A stretch of 64,000 bases of DNA, from positions 2,830,001 through 2,894,000 of the forward strand of contig NZ_CP019799.1 of the NCBI RefSeq assembly GCF_002007605.1, in the 5' to 3' direction. The notes beneath the pieces were generated by a model, which saw nothing but the letters and a program-made list of their open reading frames with translations, was not told the origin of the DNA and searched no databases. This document shows, piece after piece, positions 32,837 through 41,100 of this stretch; position 1 is the stretch's first letter, and every line of letters begins with the position of its first letter. Origin of the DNA: Cellvibrio sp. PSBB023. Its GTDB lineage: Bacteria > Pseudomonadota > Gammaproteobacteria > Pseudomonadales > Cellvibrionaceae. Both the position numbers and the translations under genes were made by a program.

Positions 32837-33337
32837 ATGAAAAAACCATTGTTTATATCCGCTTGGGCGGCATCTCAAAGAATATATTCCACCACAAATC
32901 CCTCTGCTCACGTCGCCAAAATGATTGGCGGTTACGTCGAAAAAAACATTAACAATCCAAATCCTTCACAACGCTGGGGGAATACCTGTGCGGTTCGAAT
33001 GAGCTACATATTGAACCAGTCGGGTGTTATCATCCCGCGAATCCCAGGCCAAACCGTTTCAGGTTCAGATAAACGGCAATATTTCTTTAGGGTAGTAAAT
33101 TTAATTAAATTCCTTGAACAAATATGGGGTAAAGCTGAGATTGTTAAATACCCGCCGTCTGGTGGTGGCGAACTGGCAGGAAAAAAGGGTGTTATTCTAT
33201 TTGAAGTGGCAGGCTGGAGTGATGCCCAAGGTCACGCCACCATTTTTAATGGTGTTTCATGTTATGACCAATGTTATTTCAATGAACCTGGCGCAAATTA
33301 TCGTACAGAAAAAGCAAACTTCTGGAGCCTGTCATGA
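32837..33337 (+). CDS. tae4: Tae4-family type VI secretion amidase effector
   Basis: 166 residues from the ATG at 32837 (AAGGAAG upstream); a longer frame lacks a site. The sequence matches the Tae4 family (PF14113), NlpC/P60-like cysteine peptidases that cut the peptide stem of peptidoglycan in rival cells. The catalytic Cys51 is in WGNTCAVRMSYILNQSG and the catalytic His133 in WSDAQGHATIFNG. There is no signal peptide, as expected for cargo injected by the type VI machine. The immunity gene overlaps by 4 bp. Composition is AT-richer than the GH5 gene upstream. No secretion structural genes are nearby, so this is an orphan effector module. Confidence 0.88.
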   Translation: MKKPLFISAWAASQRIYSTTNPSAHVAKMIGGYVEKNINNPNPSQRWGNTCAVRMSYILNQSGVIIPRIPGQTVSGSDKRQYFFRVVNLIKFLEQIWGKAEIVKYPPSGGGELAGKKGVILFEVAGWSDAQGHATIFNGVSCYDQCYFNEPGANYRTEKANFWSLS

Positions 33338-33792
33338 GCAAGAATCTGATTTTTTATTCAGCGCTATCAATTGCACTGGCAGCATGCAGCACACAAGCCG
33401 AAAGCGACAAAAAAGATTCGCCACAAGCCAGCACTCGCAACTACTTACAGAATTATAAAGATATGGTATTGGCCGAATGTGTTGCGACAGCTTATAGAAA
33501 TGACACCAACGCCACCAAAGATGCAGGCAGTAGCGTAAGCGCCTTACGGGACTGGAGCTACTATGATTTTGAGCAGAGTATTGATGCGACTAGCCAACTG
33601 ATCAGTGATTATCTCGCTCGCGATTATCGCAACCCACTGGTGGAAACTGAAATCAAAAACGTAAAATTTGACTTCCTCAAGTGTCTGGATCTCTACCATA
33701 GTAATGATTTGGAAAAATTGGCTAAACAAGTGGTGATCAATCCAGACCATTCTTACCATCAGGATCAAATCAAACCATCCAAAGAAAAATAA
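33334..33792 (+). CDS. tai4: Tai4-family immunity lipoprotein
   Basis: 152 residues. A signal peptide with lipobox ALAAC (Cys18) sends it to the periplasm, where Tae4 would act. The mature part is helical with the Tai4 pattern (RNYLQNYKDMVLAECVATAY, KDAGSSVSALRDWSYYD, LKCLDLYHSNDLEKLAKQ). Tai4 proteins bind and block Tae4 amidases and protect the producer from self and sibling attack. The ATG overlaps the stop of tae4 (ATGA), the standard arrangement. An AGGCTGG/CCAGCCT hairpin lies downstream (33812-33834). Confidence 0.85.
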   Translation: MSKNLIFYSALSIALAACSTQAESDKKDSPQASTRNYLQNYKDMVLAECVATAYRNDTNATKDAGSSVSALRDWSYYDFEQSIDATSQLISDYLARDYRNPLVETEIKNVKFDFLKCLDLYHSNDLEKLAKQVVINPDHSYHQDQIKPSKEK

Positions 33793-33811
33793 CTGCACGA
33801 TAGCACTATAC

Positions 33812-33834
33812 AGGCTGGGCGTTCTATCCAGCCT
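33812..33834 (+). terminator. Hairpin after tai4
   Basis: AGGCTGG (33812-33818) pairs with CCAGCCT (33828-33834) across a 9-base loop. A short T run follows about 12 bases later, so termination is possible but weak. Confidence 0.4.
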
Positions 33835-33950
33835 ATCACCCCAATTTTTACCCCTCAACGTTTAAATGATTAATACTGAGCAATCTCAATCAGGACAAGG
33901 CACGCGAAAAACTCGCATTATGCGCTGCACCTGAAGAATGAAGGATTGGC

Positions 33951-34820
33951 ATGCGTAATAACCCCACAAACCACTACGACAAACGTATCGCTCGTGTTTG
34001 CGAATACATTAATCAGAACCTCAATCAGGATTTAACGCTTGAGCGAATGAGTGATGTTGCCGCTTTTTCCAAATACCATTTTCATCGGGTATTTGTGGCC
34101 TACACAGGCATGAGTGTGACGCGCTTTATTCAGTTGACCCGACTGAAAAGAGCCTCGTATCGATTAGCGTTTGAAAATGAAAAACGGATTATTGATATCG
34201 CACTGGAAGCCGGTTTTGAAAGCCCCGAAGCATTTGCGCGCGCCTTCAAAAGAACCTTCGACCAATCACCTTCCGACTTCAGGGCGGAACCGCAATGGCC
34301 CGAATGGCATTTGCGGTTTCAATTTCAGCCAAAGTCTTATGGAACCATGCCCATGAACGTCAAGGTTATTCAATTTGAACCCACCAAGGTTGCTTTACTG
34401 GAACACTTGGGGGCACCAGAAAAAGTATTAGAGACAGCCGCCACATTTATCGCATGGCGCAAAGCCACAGGTCTCTCGCCGGTCAAAACCAGTAAAACCT
34501 TCGGCATCCCTTATAGCGATCCCAAAACCACGGAGCCAGACAAATTTCGTTGGGATGTATGCGGCACTATCGACACCGATGTCCCGGAAAATGATTACGG
34601 CGTAAAAACAAGCCTAATCCCCGGCGGCAAATGCGCCGTTATTCGCCACACCGGAAGCCACGATAATCTGGACACCAGTATTTACGCGTTTTATCGCGAA
34701 TGGCTGCCCAACAGCGGCGAAGAAATTCGCGACTACCCCTGCTTTTTCCACTACATCAATTTCATTCACGAAGTCGACGAATGCGATCTGCTTACCGATA
34801 TTTATTTCCCGCTAAAATAA
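33951..34820 (+). CDS. AraC-family regulator with GyrI-like effector domain
   Basis: 289 residues with AAGGA 5 bases before the ATG. Residues ~8-108 are an AraC-type double HTH (RVCEYINQNLNQDLTLERMS, FSKYHFHRVFVAYTGMSVTR, IIDIALEAGFESPEAFARAF, QSPSDFR). Residues ~125-289 form a GyrI-like/SOUL small-molecule binding domain (NVKVIQFEPTKVALLEHLGA, RWDVCGTIDTDVPEND, IPGGKCAVIRHTGSHDN, DIYFPLK). Such regulators (Rob/SoxS-like fusions) respond to toxic organic compounds. No obvious target gene is adjacent. A 12-bp perfect inverted repeat lies directly downstream. Confidence 0.92.
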   Translation: MRNNPTNHYDKRIARVCEYINQNLNQDLTLERMSDVAAFSKYHFHRVFVAYTGMSVTRFIQLTRLKRASYRLAFENEKRIIDIALEAGFESPEAFARAFKRTFDQSPSDFRAEPQWPEWHLRFQFQPKSYGTMPMNVKVIQFEPTKVALLEHLGAPEKVLETAATFIAWRKATGLSPVKTSKTFGIPYSDPKTTEPDKFRWDVCGTIDTDVPENDYGVKTSLIPGGKCAVIRHTGSHDNLDTSIYAFYREWLPNSGEEIRDYPCFFHYINFIHEVDECDLLTDIYFPLK

Positions 34821-34854
34821 ACATCACCCCTTGGCTCACCAGAACCAAGGGGTG
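34821..34854 (+). terminator. Strong 12-bp inverted repeat after the GyrI-like regulator
   Basis: ATCACCCCTTGG (34821-34832) pairs perfectly with CCAAGGGGTGAT (34843-34854) over a 10-base loop. There is no T tract, so it is terminator-like or a transcript-end stabiliser. Confidence 0.5.
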
Positions 34855-35276
34855 ATCCCCAACCAAAATGCATTGCACACATCGTAATAAGCTGTAATAT
34901 TATTCCTCATAGCAAACCGCCTACCCTACCCTATGCGGTTCCCGTCACAGGAATGACCACAGCAGTAAGCACCACAAGGAAATGTATTACGGATTTTGGA
35001 TACACGACTTGGCTGCTATGGATTACGGATATTAAAAGCACTGCTCCTTCCCCACTCCAAACACCCTCGCTCGTTTTTTTGCTTGCCTTTGCTGTATAAC
35101 TGCACAATTAATTCGGAGTGATAGTTAACCCTTTGATTTAGCACGAACTAAATCGACTGAAGATTCATCTACTTTTGGAGTTATACAGCACCACACCAAA
35201 TTAGTTGGAATAACGTTCTGTGGGTTATATAGTTGGTGCAATTTAATAAACTGTTACGAGGGCAGGAAAAAGTAAA
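34855..35276 (+). other. Gene-free stretch leading into cassette-like DNA
   Basis: About 420 bases without a gene. The left half shows two copies of a TTACGGAT sequence but nothing I can name. The right part contains the inverted repeat 35091-35189, described separately. Confidence 0.35.
35091..35189 (+). other. Candidate degenerate attC site (integron recombination site)
   Basis: GCTGTATAACT (35091-35101) and AGTTATACAGC (35179-35189) are perfect inverted ends 99 bases apart. They contain R''-like GTATAAC and R'-like GTTATAC in the right order and at the right spacing for attC. The inner L arms are not clearly complementary, so this may instead be another mobile palindrome. Confidence 0.4.
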
Positions 35277-35573
35277 TTGAATCTTAAAATTGTTTTGGCG
35301 TTGCTCGTTATTGCGCTGCTAGTTACATTGAGTATTTTGTATTTTCCCATTGGAATGGCTATGTTCGTTATTGGAAATTTACTAATTGTTTTTTCAGTAA
35401 TTCGAATAAGGTTAAAAAGTCACGGTGTTTCAAGCTTAATGGATCCTGTAATTGGTATGACCCAAAAGCTATCATTAAGTAAGCATCCTGCCACTTTTAT
35501 TGGTTTAATATTATCTGTTTCTTTTTTGGTTGGTTTAATACTAAAATTCTGCTTTGTGCTAATCGTGTCATAA
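35277..35573 (+). CDS. Small two- to three-helix membrane protein (cassette gene)
   Basis: 98 residues from a TTG with AGGA about 9 bases upstream. Three hydrophobic stretches (VLALLVIALLVTLSILYF, AMFVIGNLLIVFSVI, FIGLILSVSFLVGLILKFC) predict an inner-membrane protein; a short basic loop (RIRLKSHG) separates two of them. I recognise no family. It is AT-rich and its stop codon lies in an AACAAGGCG-type sequence, as is usual for integron cassette genes, where attC begins at the stop. Flanking attC-like sites at 35091-35189 and 35701-35812 support that reading. It may be unexpressed unless driven from outside. Confidence 0.5.
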   Translation: MNLKIVLALLVIALLVTLSILYFPIGMAMFVIGNLLIVFSVIRIRLKSHGVSSLMDPVIGMTQKLSLSKHPATFIGLILSVSFLVGLILKFCFVLIVS

Positions 35574-35700
35574 CAAGGCGTAGCCGTTGTACGCGGTGTT
35601 ACAAAGAGCAATAGTTTTAAAGCTACTGCTTCGGAAACTTTGGTTAGTGTTCTTTTACAAAAAGTTTTTGCTTTTCGTTAAGCTGAGCAAAAACCGTATT

Positions 35701-35812
35701 TCGTAACAAAGCATTGCACCAGACGAATTGTAAGTAGCGCTTATGCAATATCGCTGCGCGAAGTTTATCGCAACGCGCTACTTACAATTCGCAGGTGAAC
35801 GCAACGTTATGC
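35701..35812 (+). other. attC site of an integron gene cassette
   Basis: A 17-bp perfect stem, CGAATTGTAAGTAGCGC (35724-35740) with its complement (35775-35791), is framed by R''/L'' (TCGTAAC then GCATTGCACC) and L'/R' (GGTGAACGC then GTTATGC at 35806-35812). L'' carries one extra G against L', matching the extrahelical base that sets attC polarity. Recombination would cut after the G of GTTATGC. Orientation agrees with the flanking plus-strand genes. Confidence 0.65.
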
Positions 35813-35854
35813 TGTAAAAAAACAAAGCTCCACAATAAATAAGGTATAAATAGC

Positions 35855-36370
35855 ATGGAATATATCGCGATCTTGGAAAAGTTCTTCTTACAAAACCTCT
35901 TTGGAGTGCTTTTACTCGGGGCTTTAGGTAGTATTTTAGGGGTTGGTATACTGTCTGTTGGGCGTCGTCTCATTCGCTTTTTGTCGGAACATAAAGAGTA
36001 TTTCTATTTGAGAATATTGTATAAATTCATATTTGTTCCATATGAAATAGGCTCTAATTTTACAAAATTAATATCACCCTCAAATGACGCAAAATATATT
36101 ATTTATTACATCGCTCAATTGATTGAAGTTTTAATTCTGTTTTTTATTTCTCTTTCTCTCTTTATTGTTGGATCTTTTATAATTTTATTGCATGGTATTG
36201 AAAAGCCATATTTATTGAGCTTTATTGCGTCAATATTTTTCCTGACATTTTTTGGCTGGTTTAATTTATTGGTTCGTTGCGTAGGCTTTTTAAGTAGAGA
36301 GCATCATGACTTAATGAAAAAAATAAAAAGCGAACAGCCAAAAAGCTTTAAAGAATATCTTGAGCAATAG
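35855..36370 (+). CDS. Hypothetical membrane protein (cassette-like)
   Basis: 171 residues, very AT-rich. Hydrophobic segments at about residues 10-36 (LFGVLLLGALGSILGVGIL), 88-112 (LIEVLILFFISLSLFIVGSF) and 120-145 (LLSFIASIFFLTFFGWFNLL) predict three to four membrane spans, with a charged C-terminal tail (KKIKSEQPKSFKEYL). No family is recognised. It starts 42 bases after the attC core site, and an R''-like GCGTAAC follows its stop by a few bases (36374-36380) without a matching right half, so it looks like the last, truncated cassette of an array. Confidence 0.6.
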   Translation: MEYIAILEKFFLQNLFGVLLLGALGSILGVGILSVGRRLIRFLSEHKEYFYLRILYKFIFVPYEIGSNFTKLISPSNDAKYIIYYIAQLIEVLILFFISLSLFIVGSFIILLHGIEKPYLLSFIASIFFLTFFGWFNLLVRCVGFLSREHHDLMKKIKSEQPKSFKEYLEQ

Positions 36371-36684
36371 AATGCGTAACAAGCGACTGTGGTAAAAAAT
36401 CGGTTGATTCGGCATCAAAATCATTCTTCTCTCTTGCTGGGCAATCTGCCGCCAAGGTCCGCAATTGGCCGAACTGCGAAGTTCGGTCATTTGCTTTACC
36501 GCTCTAATTGTCAATTTTAAAGTTATCGTTTTTTATAGATTGATCACATGAGGGTTTTAAATCGCAATCAGAAACAATGTCATGTTGCGGTTCGTTCCTC
36601 ACCAGCAACCTACAGTAAGTGCCAACGTAGGCTCTTGACCAATATCTAACAATAAAAACCAAATCCAAAACACAGGATGTACTT
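36371..36684 (+). other. Gene-free stretch with attC half-site and small hairpin
   Basis: 314 bases without a gene. It begins with an R''-like GCGTAACAAGCG sequence (36374-36385) lacking an R' partner. CCGAACT (36469-36475) and AGTTCGG (36480-36486) form a 7-bp hairpin. Nothing else is recognisable. Confidence 0.35.
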
Positions 36685-37275
36685 ATGCAAGACAACATTT
36701 ACGCCGCACCAGAAGCAAACCTTGTCGATACTGAAGCAGGTGCAGTAAACCACGCTTTTTACGTGGTATCGCTGGTGAAATTTTTTACTTTGTTCTTTTT
36801 TACGCTGGGCTTGTATGGCGTGTATTGGCATTACAAGAACTGGACGCTATATAAGGCTGCGTACAATGACCACAAACCTATACCGGTTATGCGGGCGATA
36901 TTTTCAGTGTTTTTTACCCACTCATTATTTTCCGCGATTGACAGGCGCATTACAGATACGGACAAGGATTTCAAATGGAATGCTAGTGCCTGGGCGGCGA
37001 TAGGGGTAACTGCGCTTGTGGTTTCCAATATTATTGACCGGATTCCTGCAGCGGGCGCCATGGGGGAGCTCTTTGCATTTATGCCAATACCACTAACACT
37101 GGTTTATGGACTGGCGCTACTCAAAGCGCAGCGCGCTATTAACGTGAGCTGTAATGACACGCAGGGGAAATCCAACCGGGCGATTACCTGGGCAAATTGC
37201 ATTTGGATATTTTTGGGCGCAATTCTTTTTACGCTGGCATTACTGGGCGTTTTTCTACCGGGAGATGAAGTTTGA
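36685..37275 (+). CDS. Hypothetical multi-span inner membrane protein
   Basis: 196 residues. It begins with QDNIYAAPEANLVD, a Y-A-P-type N-terminus common to several small uncharacterised membrane proteins of gammaproteobacteria. Membrane segments are predicted near residues 27-48 (VVSLVKFFTLFFFTLGLYGV), 100-118 (AWAAIGVTALVVSNI), 125-145 (AMGELFAFMPIPLTLVYGLA) and 170-190 (WANCIWIFLGAILFTLALLG). The region FTLGLYGVYWHYKNW recalls small DUF4234-like proteins but the match is weak. Its stop codon overlaps the start of a truncated Fic gene, which suggests a deletion joined the two. Confidence 0.6.
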   Translation: MQDNIYAAPEANLVDTEAGAVNHAFYVVSLVKFFTLFFFTLGLYGVYWHYKNWTLYKAAYNDHKPIPVMRAIFSVFFTHSLFSAIDRRITDTDKDFKWNASAWAAIGVTALVVSNIIDRIPAAGAMGELFAFMPIPLTLVYGLALLKAQRAINVSCNDTQGKSNRAITWANCIWIFLGAILFTLALLGVFLPGDEV

Positions 37276-37739
37276 TTCTTGGCCGTTCGGGCGGCTCAGG
37301 CATTTACCAAGGACAGCAATTGGTGCATATGACACCGCAGCCCAGCCAAGTGGCGCGGCTTATGGAAAACCTGTTTCATTGGCTGGAAACCACCGAGGCG
37401 CATCCACTCATTGCATCCAGCGCGCTTCATTACGAGTTTGAATTTATCCACCCGTTTTCCGACGGCAACGGGCATATGGGGCGGCTGTGGCAAACACTGA
37501 TTCTTAGCCGCTGGCAGCCCCTGCTGGCTTACTTACTGGTAGAAACGCGGATAGCAAAACGGATAAACACCGAAGCCAAAACTCTGGATTTGCTCCGCTC
37601 GCGTCCAGATCCAGGCTTGCCTGATGTGACAACCTCTATTGGAAAATCACTAGGTGCGGCAGCCAAGCTTAAAACTGAAGAGCGATTGATATACGGGATC
37701 AAAAAAGAATGGCAAATGTGGAGTTTTGCCCTGAAATAA
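37272..37739 (+). pseudogene. Truncated Fic family protein
   Basis: 155 residues from a TTG with no proper ribosome site. The start, GRSGGSGIYQGQQLVHMTPQ, corresponds to the middle of ordinary Fic proteins, so about 130 N-terminal residues, including the usual start, are missing. The Fic motif reads HPFSDGNGHMGRLW: His, Asp, GNG and the last Arg are kept, but the Arg after GNG is His. After LVETRIAKR the sequence no longer follows the family and ends early. Fic enzymes add AMP to target proteins. The gene is probably dead, left at the edge of the accessory island. Confidence 0.65.
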
Positions 37740-38126
37740 CTCGACCTTTACTCCTCCATCAGATCAAGCCAATGCAGCAATACTTAGGCTTTTTTGTTTG
37801 CGCTTTAGATAACAGGCTGTAATATTGGCGACGTCAAAAACAACATATCGCTTATTTATATGCGAGAAAAATACTCCAGATGCTAATTACTGGCTGTTAA
37901 CGAATACAAATTCGGCAACAGTGTTTTGATTTTTCGGCTGTAGCCGTTTCATAAGTGTACCGCTCTATATGAAACTCAGAAAACCCATTAAAAAAAGCAG
38001 GCTGTCCTTGTTAATTGATATTTTAATAACCTCTACTCAAATTCGTAGCAACAAAGACATTCTTAACACCGATGCCGCATGGCATCAAGTGACAAAATCC
38101 CACTCAAAAATTAGCAAGGAAATACT
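37740..38126 (+). other. 387-bp region upstream of the helicase-PLD gene
   Basis: No gene is visible. At 37767-37798 a sequence (AATGCAGCAATACTTAGGC then TTTTTTGTTT) resembles a decayed copy of the terminator at 32662-32690. GATGCC (38071-38076) and GGCATC (38081-38086) form a small inverted repeat near the start of the next gene. The promoter of the helicase-PLD gene must lie here. Confidence 0.35.
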
Positions 38127-41100
38127 ATGAGTTATTTGAATTGGGCTCGGTATTGGCGCAATTCTCTAGCTGATGCTGATAGTGGTAAAGGTGCTCTGCA
38201 TAAACGAGACTTAAGCGGATTTCATCTAACCAATCGTGGTATTTTTCCCGCTGGGGCATTGGATCCTGATAGCCCAGTAATGCAAAAATTATTTCAAGAT
38301 GAAGACAGTAAGACTTTGGCAGTAAAGGTTCATTACCGGCCTGTCGTTTATTATGTAAATAAAGAACACAACAAAGACAATCATGGGTCAGTGCCGCAAG
38401 TGCTATCCCCAATATTGTGTCCAATATGGATTAGCCGCACAGGCTTGTTTTTCCCCGCTAACAACCCCTACATCCCAAGAGATGTTATGGATCCTCAAGC
38501 AGACGATAAATTTACCGTAGCACAAGTCGCTAAGTTAGATAAATTTCTTACCGCCAATAGCGTTCCCTGCATTTCCGAGGAAGATATTTTATCTGTAGTG
38601 CAGTCAAAAGATACAATTGCTACGCAGAGCAAATCCTGGCAGCAATACTATAAATTGGCGCAAGATATTTTTAAGAACATTTGCTCAATTGACAAAATAT
38701 CAGAGCTATACACGCCATTAGAAAACGGCTTCATTGAAAAAGTGAATGATATAACTGGTGCAACTTTTCATATTTTGAAGCTTTACGATAGTTTGTCTAA
38801 ATCAACTCACAACCTTTCACTGCTTGATTCATATGCCACAAAATCGGTTACGCAACATGAACCTTGCTTATTATCATCTGAAACCATTAGCGACCGACTC
38901 GCTCACTCAAATTCACAATTTCCACTAGCAGAAGCACAGCGCGATGCCTTATCACATGCATTAGCCATGAATGATTCAGACATTTTGGCTGTTAATGGCC
39001 CACCAGGAACAGGGAAAACGACTTTTGTTCTATCCGTTGTCGCATCGCTATGGGTTAAAGCTGCTCTTAAAGATGACGACCCACCATTGATAATTGCAGC
39101 ATCAACAAACAATCAAGCTGTGACCAATGTAATTGATGCATTTGGAAAGGATTTTGATGAAGGTACTGACGAACTAAGTGGACGCTGGCTTCCCGAGGTA
39201 ACAAGTTACGGTGGTTATTTTTCGTCACAAAAAAAAGAAGGTGATACGGCACAGCGATATCAGACGAGCAAGTTCTACTCAAACCTGGAAAAATTAAAAT
39301 ACCTGGAAGATGCCGAACTTTACTTTTTTGAGAAAGCCAAATCTTCATACGAAGATATCGACTTTAAGAATATTTCCGACGTTAAAGATCATTTACTACT
39401 AATGCTTAAGCAGGGCAAGGATACCCTTGACCTTATCCAGACTTGTTGGAGTGAATACTCCCATAAAAAGCATATTACAAAAGAGCTATTGGGAGAATAT
39501 CCCGAAAAAGCATTAACAACATTAAAACAAAATATTGAGGATATTGAGAAACTACATTCAGTAACCAGTCATAGTTTACTTATGTGGCGAGATTATCTCG
39601 CGGAAGAATCTATTTGGCTTTCTATTTTTAGCTGGCTTCCTTTCGTATTAGCCAAAAGGGAGGCCAGGCGTAAAAACTTTATATCCAGTTCACTTTGCTC
39701 CACAGCTAATGACTTACAAGTTACGCCAAAAAAACTAGAAAGAGCATTGGAAAACGCTGTTCAATACCAGAAAAAACAGTTAAGCAAACTGAACAACACT
39801 TACACAGAATGGCTAGATTGCTATCAGAAACTAATGGAAGCTAAAGATAATTGGCTTTCAAGTATCGGCAGCTTTTTATCCGAACAAAATTCAGTTCCTT
39901 CTATTGATGATATCGACCCATGCCTTGATACATCTATACGCTTTAGGATGTTTAGGCTAGCTGTGCATTATTGGGAAGCCAGATGGCTTTTGGCATGCAG
40001 AAAAGAAGAGAGAATATTAGAAGAATCAGCAAACAAAACAGGGCTAACAACGGCACGCCCTCGCTGGAGAAGACGAATGATGCTAACGCCATGCATTGTC
40101 TCAACATTTCACTCTTTGCCTTCACACATGACATACACGTTGTATGCTGGAAATAGCGATTTTAAAACTGAATATTTAGTCAATGAGATTGATCTACTTA
40201 TTGTCGATGAAGCGGGGCAAGTTTCACCTGATGTAGCCGGAGCCTCGTTTGCTTTGGCAAAAAAAGCATTAGTTATAGGAGACATTCATCAAATTGAACC
40301 AGTGAGGCAATTAAATGCAACCATTGATATTGGCAACCTAAAGCAAACTAAAATAATCACCCATCCTAACGAATATGAAGGGCTGCAAACATCAGGAAGA
40401 AGTGTAACGAAAGGAAGCGTTATGCACATCGCGCAAAAAGCAAGTCGTTATCACTACAAAACTGAAGCTGAGCCAGGCATGTTTTTGCAAGAACATCGCC
40501 GATGCTATGACGAACTCATCTCCTACTGTAACGAACTATGCTACAACGGCCTATTAATAGCAAAGAGAGGCAATGCAAACACGAGCTCACCCTACCCACC
40601 TTTTGGCTATCTTCATATCGATGGTTTTGCGGAATCATTTATGGGGAGCAGAAGAAACAAACTTGAAGCAGAAACTCTGGCATCTTGGCTGGCAAGCAAT
40701 CGAAAACAAATCGAAAAATATTTTGGCGCCCCCTTAGAAAAAGCGGTGGGCGTTGTTACACCTTTTTCAGCACAAGTAGCAATGATTTCAGATGCCTGTA
40801 AAGCTTTTGGTATTGCTGTAGGTAAAGAAGATAGTCAGCTTACAGTAGGAACCATACATTCTTTACAAGGAGCAGAACGAAAGCTCATTATTTTTTCTCA
40901 GGTCTACACCAAGCATGCAGATAGTGGATTCATTGATGCGGATACCACTATGCTTAATGTGGCAGTATCAAGAGCCAAGGATAGCTTCCTGGTATTTGGC
41001 GATATGGATCTTATTGCTGCAACACATAAATCCAAACCTCGCGGCCTGTTAGGCAAATATCTGTTTTCTCAAGAATCAAATGAATTAAGGTTCAACATAG

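Noticed and set aside
35277..37275. Insertion sequence or transposon explaining the AT-rich stretch
   Set aside because: No transposase frame and no terminal inverted repeats with target duplications were seen; attC-like structure explains the palindromes better.
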